Source of the DNA: Candidatus Woesearchaeota archaeon CG_4_10_14_0_2_um_filter_33_13
GTDB taxonomy: Archaea > Nanobdellota > Nanobdellia > Woesearchaeales > GW2011-AR9
Assembly: GCA_002792115.1 (NCBI GenBank)
Contig: PFNQ01000002.1
Location: 1-38,212, forward strand
Direction of reading: 5' to 3'
Length of the DNA stretch: 38,212 bases
Position numbers and translations under genes: made by a program. This document shows positions 26,545 through 35,327 of this stretch, one piece after another. Positions within the stretch are counted from its first letter, which is position 1. Each line of letters begins with the position of its first letter. The notes beneath the pieces were generated by a model. That model made no database searches. It was not told where the DNA came from and saw only the letters and a program-made list of their open reading frames with translations.

Positions 26545-26931
26545 ATGAAAGCATACACAGTAAATATTGAAGAAAAGACTATTGAGAATGAATTCTATAG
26601 ACAAGTTATCTTTACAGGAAGTAAAATGCAACTTGTTTTGATCAGCTTAAAGTCAGGTGAAGATATTCCTGAAGAGGTTCATCACGAGATTGATCAGTTT
26701 CTCAGAATTGAAGGTGGGCAAGCGTATGTTAAAGTAGGAGAGGACGAGTTTAATCTTAAAGATGGTGATGTGGTTGTTATTCCTGCTGGAAACAAACATT
26801 ATGTGAAAAATACCTCTGATCATGAGGACTTAAAGTTGTATTCCATTTACGCAACCCCTGAACATGCTCCCGGAACAATTCACAAGACTCAGGAAGAAGC
26901 TGATGCGGCAGAAGCTGAGCATCATCATTAG
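26545..26931 (+). CDS. Cupin domain protein
   Basis: EEVHHEIDQFLRIEGGQAYVKVG...DGDVVVIPAGNKHYVKN. Confidence 0.88.
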   Translation: MKAYTVNIEEKTIENEFYRQVIFTGSKMQLVLISLKSGEDIPEEVHHEIDQFLRIEGGQAYVKVGEDEFNLKDGDVVVIPAGNKHYVKNTSDHEDLKLYSIYATPEHAPGTIHKTQEEADAAEAEHHH

Positions 26932-26936
26932 GTCTT

Positions 26937-26954
26937 AAGTTATTTTAATAACTT
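26937..26954. terminator. Hairpin downstream of the cupin gene
   Basis: AAGTTAT-TTTA-ATAACTT, 7-bp perfect stem, no clear T-tract. Confidence 0.4.
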
Positions 26955-27010
26955 GAAATTAAGCAAAATAATAGAAGGATTTAAAAATGGTGTATTTTTT
27001 ATATGAGTAT

Positions 27011-27066
27011 CAGAACGTTTAAGTTATCAGTTGGCAAAGTCTGTCAACCATAGTTGAGTTGTTCTG
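27011..27066 (+). promoter_or_regulatory. Long hairpin in the cspA-like 5' UTR
   Basis: CAGAAC(27011-27016)/GTTCTG(27061-27066); G.U-rich middle helix; GTTGGCA(27030-27036)/TGTCAAC(27042-27048); TATA-like gatttaaaaat ~26978. Confidence 0.55.
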
Positions 27067-27096
27067 TAAAAGTTAGTAAAACACGGAGAATAGAAA

Positions 27097-27288
27097 ATGA
27101 AAGGAACAGTAAAATTTTTTAACGAAATGAAAGGATTTGGATTTATTACATCTGAAGACGGAAAAGAAATCTTTGTACATCAGTCTTCATTAGAAGCAGG
27201 TGTAACTTTACGTGAAAACGACACAGTTACATTTGATGTAGAACAGGGGGACAGAGGTCCAAAAGCAGTTAATGTTAAGAAAGAATAA
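27097..27288 (+). CDS. CspA-family cold-shock-domain protein
   Basis: KGTVKFFNEMKGFGFITSEDGKEIFVHQSSL RNP motifs. Confidence 0.97.
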   Translation: MKGTVKFFNEMKGFGFITSEDGKEIFVHQSSLEAGVTLRENDTVTFDVEQGDRGPKAVNVKKE

Positions 27289-27319
27289 AAATTAACACTT
27301 ATTGTTATTAAGAATTCAA

Positions 27320-27364
27320 TTGGGTTAACAAGGCTAACGCCTAGTTAACTCAAAACTTTTTTTC
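27320..27364 (+). terminator. Hairpin plus T-tract after the cspA-like gene
   Basis: TTGGGTTAACAAGG (27320-27333) pairs with CCTAGTTAACTCAA (27340-27353), followed by aaaacttttttt. Confidence 0.65.
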
Positions 27365-27418
27365 TAATTTATTTTTACAAATTCTAAAGTCACTCTGTTA
27401 AAAAGAGAAAGAATAAAC

Positions 27419-28537
27419 TTATTTATTAATAATTTTTAGTTCTTTGTTTACTTCTATTGAATCTAACCCATACTTGACAGAAATATTTTCAAATCTTTCT
27501 ACATCTTCTGGACAAATCATTGTTAAAGAATAACCTTTTTTATCTATTCTACCGGTCCTTCCAATTCGATGAACATAAAAATCATCTTTCGTAGGAACAT
27601 CATAATTAACAATGATATCAACGTTTTCAATATGTAAGCCGCGGGCTACAACATCAGTTGTTACTAGAATCTTGATCTTGCCCTCTTTAAACAAATTAAG
27701 ATGATTTAACCTTTCTGCTTGCTCTAAATCACTATTTAATGATTTAGAGTTAAAGTTATTAGCTTGTAAAAACTCAGAAATATTGTATGATTTTATTTTA
27801 GTATTACAAAAAACCATTGCTCGAGTGAATTTTCTCTTTGAAAGCAGATTCAGTAAAATAGCGTTTTTTTCTAACTTATCACAATACACCTTTTCCTGAA
27901 TAATATTTTTAGGGATTAATTCTCCAATTTGTAATAATTCATAATTTCCTATAACTTCTTCAATAAAATCGTTAACCTTTTCAGTCATAGTTGCAGAAGA
28001 AAGAAGAACTTGGGCATCTTTACTTATTCTTTGCCTTATGTAAACGCAATCATTGTAAAAACCGTGATCAAACATCTGGTCAGACTCATCATAAACTAAA
28101 TACTTTACATCTCCAACCTTGATGTTTTTGTTGTTTATGTGGACTAAGAGTCTTCCAGGAGTTCCAATAACAATGTGATTCTTTTTGTTTAGTGTTCTAT
28201 AATCTCCGGAAACTTCTCTGCCACCATAAAGCATCCCTACATTTATCCCAAGAGGATCACAGACTTTTTTTATTTCCTTACCAACTTGAATACATAATTC
28301 TCTGGTAGGAACGAGAACTATCATTTGAGTATTTTGTTTTTTTGTGATCTTACCTAAGAACCCAAGAAGGTAAGCTAAAGTTTTTCCACTTCCCGTCCTT
28401 GAAGTGAAGACAATGTTTTTTCCTTTCATAGCTAAGGGAATAATTTGATCTTGAACTTCAAATGATTCTTTGAACTTTAATCTAGATAAAATACTAAGAA
28501 TTTCTTTCTTCAAGCCAAGTTTAGTGAAATCTCCCAT
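27419..28537 (-). CDS. DEAD-box RNA helicase
   Basis: FTSRTGSGKT, PTRELC, GTPGR, YDESD, SSAT, RIGRTGR. Confidence 0.95.
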   Translation of the reverse strand: MGDFTKLGLKKEILSILSRLKFKESFEVQDQIIPLAMKGKNIVFTSRTGSGKTLAYLLGFLGKITKKQNTQMIVLVPTRELCIQVGKEIKKVCDPLGINVGMLYGGREVSGDYRTLNKKNHIVIGTPGRLLVHINNKNIKVGDVKYLVYDESDQMFDHGFYNDCVYIRQRISKDAQVLLSSATMTEKVNDFIEEVIGNYELLQIGELIPKNIIQEKVYCDKLEKNAILLNLLSKRKFTRAMVFCNTKIKSYNISEFLQANNFNSKSLNSDLEQAERLNHLNLFKEGKIKILVTTDVVARGLHIENVDIIVNYDVPTKDDFYVHRIGRTGRIDKKGYSLTMICPEDVERFENISVKYGLDSIEVNKELKIINK

Positions 28538-28647
28538 CTTAATACTAAAAAAGGTTTGTTTGTTTTATATACTTATTCTTTTTGTTTAGAACTATTTTTT
28601 GATCTAATTATTTTATTAAATGATTTTATTAGATTATTATATTAGAT

Positions 28648-28679
28648 AATTCTATTAGATAAGGGCTTCTAATAGAATT
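28648..28679 (-). terminator. Perfect 12-bp hairpin overlapping the 3' end of the ZIP gene
   Basis: AATTCTATTAGA-TAAGGGCT-TCTAATAGAATT; stop codon of the 28655-29389 ORF lies inside it. Confidence 0.55.
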
Positions 28680-29389
28680 ACAAACAGGATCCCTATAATT
28701 AACGCGAAGATTGTTTTATGGTCTGTTGTTCTACAGCAAGAAGTAGGAATAATTTCATCACTAGTTATATATATCATTAAACCAGCAGTCATTGCTATCA
28801 AAAATCCAATTAAACTATTTGAGATGTATTGGTATAATTGATCTGCGAAGAGGAAACCTAAAAGTACGGGTATCGCTGTTGAGGAAGATACTAAAAATGA
28901 CTTCAGTTTCTTTTTGGTTACGTAATAATAGGGTGCTGAAGTACAAATCCCTTCTGGAATATTCTGCATAGCTATTGCCAGAGCGATAACAATACTACTT
29001 TGGACGCCTGATACTGTACCAATGGCAATAGCCATTCCTTCTGGAAAGTTGTGGATAAATATTCCAACAATTAAATATAATGCTGTTTTCTTTAATTTTT
29101 TTCCTTGTTCTTGTTGACACAATTGTGGATGGATGTGAGGGATGAGTCTATCTACCATAAACATAACCACTGAACCAAAGATAATTCCTGCTGCGGTAAT
29201 CCAAATGGAGGAGAGAGCAATACTTTCTGGAATTAAGTTTAAAAATGAAACCGCTAACATAACACCGCCAGCAAAAGAAAGCATATTATACATAAATCGA
29301 TCAGAAGGTTTTTTAAGAACTCCAATCAAGGAACCGAGTATTGGACCTAAAACTGAAATGATTATGATTAATAATAATTGATTATCCAC
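28655..29389 (-). CDS. ZIP family metal transporter
   Basis: HNFPEGMAIAIGTVSG...AMQNIPEGICTSAPYYY. Confidence 0.93.
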   Translation of the reverse strand: MDNQLLLIIIISVLGPILGSLIGVLKKPSDRFMYNMLSFAGGVMLAVSFLNLIPESIALSSIWITAAGIIFGSVVMFMVDRLIPHIHPQLCQQEQGKKLKKTALYLIVGIFIHNFPEGMAIAIGTVSGVQSSIVIALAIAMQNIPEGICTSAPYYYVTKKKLKSFLVSSSTAIPVLLGFLFADQLYQYISNSLIGFLIAMTAGLMIYITSDEIIPTSCCRTTDHKTIFALIIGILFVILLEALI

Positions 29390-29480
29390 TTTTTGATTAA
29401 ATTACTTCTCTTTAAATAGTTTTGTAAAGTAGTTACCTGTAATAGTGTTGTAACAAATAAAACAGAATAAGATGAGTTAA

Positions 29481-29690
29481 TTAAGAAAACATTTTCTTTA
29501 ACAAAGGAAGCATTAGGATAACCATTATGATCAAGTACCAGTACCAAGCAAATCCTAAAACTAATTCTCTAAATCCTGTCCAAGCGGTTATCAGAAATAA
29601 GGTTGCGAAAAATACTGTTAACTTTAGCAATGAGATGTCGTACCATTTCATTTTTTTAACAACTTTCTCTAACCATTTAGTAAAACTCAT
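29481..29690 (-). CDS. Small membrane protein (69 aa)
   Basis: MSFTKWLEKVVKKMKWYDISLLKLTVFFATLFLITAW..; GGTGAACAT upstream of ATG 29690. Confidence 0.6.
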   Translation of the reverse strand: MSFTKWLEKVVKKMKWYDISLLKLTVFFATLFLITAWTGFRELVLGFAWYWYLIIMVILMLPLLKKMFS

Positions 29691-29725
29691 TATGTTCACC
29701 TCTGTTAGTGGTATGATTAAAATAG

Positions 29726-30031
29726 TTATAAAGTTTCCTGGTGTGGTTCTAAATACCATCTGGCAATTGCTAAAGAAGGATTGAAATGTTTGGTTCTGGC
29801 TAGGGGTTTGTCTTGTTTATATGATTGGATTCTGGCATAATTACTCGCAAAATACACCCCTAAATTTGTATTGTTAGAAGTGCAACCAATTTCACTTACT
29901 TCAATAACTGGAGTTGCAAAAATAATTATATCTTCTAACACATTAGGCTTAGTTGGATCATATTGACCTACCCATGTTGTTCTATCTGGCATCGAAAATC
30001 CATATAATCCCTTCTGTTCTTCCATAATCAT
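29726..30031 (-). CDS. Hypothetical protein
   Basis: 101-aa ORF, no family recognised. Confidence 0.45.
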   Translation of the reverse strand: MIMEEQKGLYGFSMPDRTTWVGQYDPTKPNVLEDIIIFATPVIEVSEIGCTSNNTNLGVYFASNYARIQSYKQDKPLARTKHFNPSLAIARWYLEPHQETL

Positions 30032-30145
30032 TCAGTGATAATACTAAAATTATAAAGATTTCGTTATTTATTACTAATTTAAAGCTGAAGTATTTTTTGA
30101 TAGATTGCGTTAACTTTATATTGGTGCCAAATTATTGTACAGATA

Positions 30146-30859
30146 ATGGATAGGGTACAGAAGATTATCTGCAATGCTGGTTATTGTTCTAGAAGAAAAG
30201 CTGAAGAGTTAATTCAAGCAGGTAGAGTAAAAGTAAATGGAAAAAGCATTACAATTGGTGATCAAGCTTCTGAAACGGATGAAATCAGGATTGATAACAA
30301 GCCGATTGTTAAAGAACGAAGAGTTTACTTAATGTTCAATAAACCCGGAGGTTGTGTTACTGCTTTAACTGATCCTCAGCTTAGGACAGTAGCAGACTAT
30401 ATTCGCATTCCAGAAAGGGTTTTTCCAGTAGGTAGGTTAGATTATGATACTACTGGTTTACTGCTTTTAACTAATGATGGAGATTTGGCTAATTTAGTTA
30501 TGCATCCAAGGAATGAAGTTAAGAAAACTTACTTAGTTAAGTTGGATGTACCAATTAAAGATGAACAAATTAAATTGCTAGAAAGAGGTATTGTGTTAAA
30601 GGATGGTAAGACCAGTCCAGCTAAGGTGAAAAGATTAAGTCCGATAGCATTTGAAATCACCATTCATGAGGGTAAGAATCAGATCATTAAAAGAATGGTC
30701 AGAAAGTTAGGTTTTTTTGTAAGAGAGCTTAAGAGAATTTCTATAGGTCAGTTAGAGTTGGGTGGGATTAAATTGGGAGAGTACAAAGAAGTTAGCAGAA
30801 AAGAGTTAGAAAAAATCTTTACTGATAATAACAAAAATCATAAGCACCGCCAATCTTAA
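30146..30859 (+). CDS. RsuA/RluB-type pseudouridine synthase with S4 domain
   Basis: RVQKIICNAGYCSRRKAEELIQAGRVKVNG...VFPVGRLDYDTTGLLLLTNDGDLAN...EGKNQIIKRMVRKLG. Confidence 0.95.
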   Translation: MDRVQKIICNAGYCSRRKAEELIQAGRVKVNGKSITIGDQASETDEIRIDNKPIVKERRVYLMFNKPGGCVTALTDPQLRTVADYIRIPERVFPVGRLDYDTTGLLLLTNDGDLANLVMHPRNEVKKTYLVKLDVPIKDEQIKLLERGIVLKDGKTSPAKVKRLSPIAFEITIHEGKNQIIKRMVRKLGFFVRELKRISIGQLELGGIKLGEYKEVSRKELEKIFTDNNKNHKHRQS

Positions 30860-31198
30860 TTATTTTTGATATTTAGTAGCAACATAATCAATAATTATTC
30901 CGTAAACAATACCTGCAAAGAATCCTGGGGTGTCTTTAAAAGATGTAGCTAAATAGAATGAGCCGCTGATTATTAATCCAAAGAAAGTTCCTCGCAGTAA
31001 AACGTTTCTAGTGTTATTTTTAATTTTGTAATAATGGGCTAGGCCGATTACTAAACCCATAATCAATCTATTTATGTACGTAGCAAGAATAAATAATTCA
31101 TTTCCAGCAAAGCCCATTCTTAGGCTGATCCCAACAATACAGAAAATGCCTAGAACTGCTCCAGTTATAATGGCTGCGGTTAATCTTTTATTACTCAT
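30860..31198 (-). CDS. Small multi-TM hypothetical protein
   Basis: Four hydrophobic segments. Confidence 0.55.
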   Translation of the reverse strand: MSNKRLTAAIITGAVLGIFCIVGISLRMGFAGNELFILATYINRLIMGLVIGLAHYYKIKNNTRNVLLRGTFFGLIISGSFYLATSFKDTPGFFAGIVYGIIIDYVATKYQK

Positions 31199-31337
31199 TG
31201 TCGTGTAATATAATCTTGTTTTTCTATTTAAACTTGTTGTAGGCCCGTTTGGTTGTAAATAAGATTCATCAACATTGTCACTAAGTAGTTGTGATATAGC
31301 AAAGCTTTATAAACAGTACCCCTAATCTTGCCTTATT

Positions 31338-32843
31338 ATGGAAGAATTTAAAAAATTAGGTCTTTCTGAAAATGTTATTAACGCATTAAGGAAGAAAGGA
31401 TATGTAAAGCCAACTGAAATTCAACAGAAAGCAATACCAATCTTATTAGAAGGTAAGTTAGATATTATTGCACAATCGCAAACCGGAACAGGTAAAACTG
31501 CGAGTTTTGCTTTACCAATCATTGAGAAAATTCATGAAAATGCTCATCATGTTCAAGCAATCATCTTAACTCCTACCAGAGAGCTAGCGATACAAGTTTC
31601 TAAAGAGATTGAATCTTTAGTTGGAAAAAAGAAGTTAAGAATTTTAGCAGTTTATGGTGGAACTTCTGTAAGTGATCAAATTGTTCATTTAAGAAGGGGT
31701 ATTGATATTGTGGTAGGTACTCCAGGAAGAGTAATTGATCAGATCAAAAGAAAAAGTTTAGACATCTCTAAGGTTAGTTTTGCTGTATTGGATGAAGCTG
31801 ATGAAATGCTTAACATGGGTTTCTTAGAGGAGATTGAAAAAATCTTAGAGAAGACTAATCAGCAAAAGAAGATGCTTTTATTTTCAGCCACCATGCCAAA
31901 GGCTATTCACAAGATTGCTAAAAGGTTTATGCGGGAACATATTGTTTTAGAATTAGAAAATAAAGAGTTAACGATTAGTTCTACTGAACAAGTTTATTAT
32001 GAAGTAATGTCTCACGACAGATTTGAAGCATTACGTAGAATAATTGATGTTAGTGAAGAGTTTTATGGGATCATTTTTTGTAAGACGAGAATTGATGTTG
32101 ATGAACTTACTAGAAAGTTGATTGATGAAAATTATAGTGCAGCAGCAATTCATGGTGATATTTCTCAAGCACAAAGAGAGAAGATTTTAAATTTATTCAG
32201 AGCAAAGAAAGTTAATATTTTAATCGCTACTGATGTTGCTGCCCGTGGAATTGATGTTAATGATCTTACTCATGTTGTTAATTACTCTTTGCCTCAAAGC
32301 CCAGAATCTTACGTACACAGAATTGGAAGAACTGGCCGAGCAGGTAAGAAAGGTACGGCAGTTACTTTAATAACACCTTCTGAGAGTAGTAGATTAAGAT
32401 TCATTGAGAAGATTGTTAATGTAGAATTAAAGAAACAAGAATTGCCTAGCATTGAAGAAGTTATTAATTTCAAGAAGAAACATATCACTAAAACTGTTGA
32501 GCAATATCGTAAATATGGCAATTCTAAATCCTATGAAGATATCGCTAAAGAGATCTTAATCAACAATACTCCAGTTGCGGCTTTAGCTTCATTGTTAGAG
32601 TATACTTTTAAGTCAGTACTGAATCCTAACAGATACAAAGAAATTAAAGTTGTTAGGGAAAGTCACCGATCATCTAGAAGAGACAGAAAAGATTCTTTTG
32701 GAAATAATTTTAGAAAGAAACGATCTGATTCAAATGATGATTCACAGAGTAACAGATTTAATAAAAAACCTAGATTTAAACTGGGAAGACCAAATTCTGG
32801 AGATAACAATAGAGGATTTAAGTCCTTTAACAAAAAAAGATAA
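31338..32843 (+). CDS. DEAD-box RNA helicase (DeaD/CsdA-like) with basic disordered tail
   Basis: AQSQTGTGKT, PTRELA, GTPGR, LDEADEML, FSAT, HRIGRTGRAG; Arg/Ser/Asn-rich C-terminus. Confidence 0.96.
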   Translation: MEEFKKLGLSENVINALRKKGYVKPTEIQQKAIPILLEGKLDIIAQSQTGTGKTASFALPIIEKIHENAHHVQAIILTPTRELAIQVSKEIESLVGKKKLRILAVYGGTSVSDQIVHLRRGIDIVVGTPGRVIDQIKRKSLDISKVSFAVLDEADEMLNMGFLEEIEKILEKTNQQKKMLLFSATMPKAIHKIAKRFMREHIVLELENKELTISSTEQVYYEVMSHDRFEALRRIIDVSEEFYGIIFCKTRIDVDELTRKLIDENYSAAAIHGDISQAQREKILNLFRAKKVNILIATDVAARGIDVNDLTHVVNYSLPQSPESYVHRIGRTGRAGKKGTAVTLITPSESSRLRFIEKIVNVELKKQELPSIEEVINFKKKHITKTVEQYRKYGNSKSYEDIAKEILINNTPVAALASLLEYTFKSVLNPNRYKEIKVVRESHRSSRRDRKDSFGNNFRKKRSDSNDDSQSNRFNKKPRFKLGRPNSGDNNRGFKSFNKKR

Positions 32844-33380
32844 ATGGCAAGAATAACTGTTTCTGGACATGAATTCAATGAGTTAATAGTTAGGGATTCC
32901 TATGATCGAAGAGCCGTACTATTTAGAAATAATATTATTCAAGCATTAAAGAAAGTTGGTGTTACTGATGACGATATTGAAGTAGAGTTGCCAAAGGTTG
33001 CTAGATTAAAAGGAAATGCGGTGGCAGCATGGTATTTTGATGATCGACATATGTATTTTAGTTACAAGTTATGTAACAAGTATGTTGAGAATTTATACAT
33101 TGTTTCTAAAGTAATTGAGTTAGAGGTTAAATCTCTTTTAGACGGAGAGATTACTCCGGAAGATTTTATTCATCATTTTAATGAGGATCAGGATATTGAA
33201 AAGCAGCGTGTAGAAGCTCGAGAGATTCTTGGTGTTGAAAAAGATTGTTTAGATCTTGAAGTAATTAATGCAAAGTACAAAAATCTTGCTAAGAATCATC
33301 ATCCTGATGCTGGTGGAGATCAGGAAATGTTTAAGAAGATTAATCGCGCTCACAAGATGTTGAAGAAGGAATTAAGTTAG
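32844..33380 (+). CDS. J-domain protein (C-terminal DnaJ domain)
   Basis: KYKNLAKNHHPDAGGDQEMFKKINRAHKMLKKEL with HPD; begins directly after the helicase stop. Confidence 0.85.
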   Translation: MARITVSGHEFNELIVRDSYDRRAVLFRNNIIQALKKVGVTDDDIEVELPKVARLKGNAVAAWYFDDRHMYFSYKLCNKYVENLYIVSKVIELEVKSLLDGEITPEDFIHHFNEDQDIEKQRVEAREILGVEKDCLDLEVINAKYKNLAKNHHPDAGGDQEMFKKINRAHKMLKKELS

Positions 33381-33381
33381 A

Positions 33382-34611
33382 TTATTTTCTAAAACTGTGT
33401 TTAGGCTTAAAGTGTTTTGAATATGGTTTCTTACTTCTTCCAGCGGGTTTGGCCGCTGCACCAACAGCATTCTTAGCTGTTTCTGAATGAAATTTATGTT
33501 GCATAACCTCTATTTTTTGTTTAATGAGCCTTTCGATATCATTAAGAAAAGATCTTTCCTCGGCTGAACAGAATGAGTATGCTGTTCCTTCAGCTCCAGC
33601 TCTAGCAGTTCTCCCAATCCGATGAACATAACTTTCAGGTTCATTTGGAAGTTCAAAGTTTATTACGTGAGAAATGTCTGGGATATCTATTCCTCTGGCA
33701 GCAATATCTGTTGCTACTAGCACTTTAATTTTACCTGTTTTAAAATCTTTGATTGCTTTAGTTCTAGCATTCTGTGATTTATTTCCATGGATAGCATCTG
33801 CATAAATATTATTTCTATTTAGAAATGTTACCACTTTATTTGCTCGATGTTTTGTTCTGGTAAAAATTAAAATGCTAATAAGATGTTTTTGTTTTAACAA
33901 CTCCAGCAACAATCTTTCTTTCTCAGATTGATCAACAAAGAAGAGGCATTGTTTTATCTTTTCCACAGTGGTTGCTTGAGCTGTAACTTCAACATGAATT
34001 GGATCTTTAAGCAAAGGTTTTGCTAAAGCATTAACTTGCGGAGACATTGTTGCTGAGAAGAATAATGATTGTCTTTTATGTGGAAGTTTTAAGATGATTT
34101 TTTTTATGTCATGAATAAAACCCATATCTAACATTCTATCTGCTTCATCTAAAACAAAGAATTCTATATCATTTAAGGTAAGTTTTTTTTGGTTCATCAA
34201 ATCTAACAGTCTTCCTGGCGTAGCTACAAGAATATCTACTCCCTTGGATAAGGCTTCAACTTGTTTTCCTTGACTAACTCCACCAAAGATAACAGTATGT
34301 TTAAATTTAAGAAATTCACCATAAGTAGAGAAACTTTCTCCAATCTGAGCAGCTAACTCTCGAGTTGGTGCTAACACTAAAGCTCTGATTGTTCTGGGAT
34401 ACTTTTCAGTCATTCTTTGCAGAATTGGTAAAACAAAGGCAGCAGTTTTTCCAGTACCTGTTTGAGCGATACCAATCATATCCTTGCCTAGTAATAAACC
34501 TGGAATTGATTTTGCTTGTATTGGTGTAGGAGTAGTATAACCTTGTTTAGTTAGTGCTTTCTCTAGCTGAGGTATTAAATTCAAATCTTTAAATGAGGAA
34601 GGTTTATCCAT
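33382..34611 (-). CDS. DEAD-box RNA helicase (RhlE-like)
   Basis: IAQTGTGKTAAF, PTRELA, ATPGRLLDL, LDEADRMLDMGF, FSATM, HRIGRTARAG. Confidence 0.96.
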   Translation of the reverse strand: MDKPSSFKDLNLIPQLEKALTKQGYTTPTPIQAKSIPGLLLGKDMIGIAQTGTGKTAAFVLPILQRMTEKYPRTIRALVLAPTRELAAQIGESFSTYGEFLKFKHTVIFGGVSQGKQVEALSKGVDILVATPGRLLDLMNQKKLTLNDIEFFVLDEADRMLDMGFIHDIKKIILKLPHKRQSLFFSATMSPQVNALAKPLLKDPIHVEVTAQATTVEKIKQCLFFVDQSEKERLLLELLKQKHLISILIFTRTKHRANKVVTFLNRNNIYADAIHGNKSQNARTKAIKDFKTGKIKVLVATDIAARGIDIPDISHVINFELPNEPESYVHRIGRTARAGAEGTAYSFCSAEERSFLNDIERLIKQKIEVMQHKFHSETAKNAVGAAAKPAGRSKKPYSKHFKPKHSFRK

Positions 34612-34719
34612 AATAGTCTAAAATATTGCTTCAGTTATAAAGGTGTGCAATATTGATGGTGGTTTTTTAGTTATCAATTTAGGGGAGTCTTTTTATATAA
34701 TGGTAAACATCGTTATGTT

Positions 34720-35013
34720 ATGAAAAAATTAATTTTAATATTGGGATTATTAATGATTGGATTATTAATTGCTGGTTGTAAGACTTGTAGTGATACTGAT
34801 AATGGGAAAAACATTTATCAGGAAGGAACTTTAACTGGTCTTTTAAGTAATGGTCAAGAAGCAACAGTAAGAGATTACTGTCACGATGGCGATCCTAGTA
34901 AACAGTTAGAAGAGGGAACTCAAGTTTCTGAATATTTTTGTTTAAGTGGTGGGAAATATAGCAGAGAAAACGTTGAATGTCCATTGGGATGTATTGATGG
35001 TGCTTGTAAGTAA
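34720..35013 (+). CDS. Small Cys-rich lipoprotein
   Basis: LLMIGLLIAGCKTC lipobox; ECPLGCIDGACK. Confidence 0.7.
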   Translation: MKKLILILGLLMIGLLIAGCKTCSDTDNGKNIYQEGTLTGLLSNGQEATVRDYCHDGDPSKQLEEGTQVSEYFCLSGGKYSRENVECPLGCIDGACK

Positions 35014-35131
35014 TTTTTTTTTTTTTATTTATTCTTCTTTTCTCTAAAACACTTCAGAATAATCTATTGAGGAAAATCCTCTTTGTAGTTAAAACAGGAG
35101 AATTATGTTGCCTATTGATTTTGAGTAATAA

Positions 35132-35152
35132 TTGAAATTAACGATGTTAAAC
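35132..35152 (+). repeat. Intergenic motif copy 1 (TTGAAATTAACGATGTTAAAC)
   Basis: 19/21 identity to 36551-36571; core TTAAC-GAT-GTTAA is an inverted repeat. Confidence 0.6.
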
Positions 35153-35327
35153 TCGTCTGTTAGGACTTGATTTTTAGTGCAACGATGCCGAAGGACTAAA
35201 AAGTTGTGGGCGTTCTATAAGATACAAAGTGCCTTAAAGAACAACAAAAAAAAGAATAAATATTTAAAGTCCAAATATATACTTGGGATATACATATATG
35301 CATGTGTATATTTAAGAGGTGATTTAT

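Noticed and set aside
32309-32878. ORFs 32309-32521 (-), 32650-32856 (+), 32663-32878 (-)
   Set aside because: Overlapping frames of the DEAD-box helicase C-terminus.
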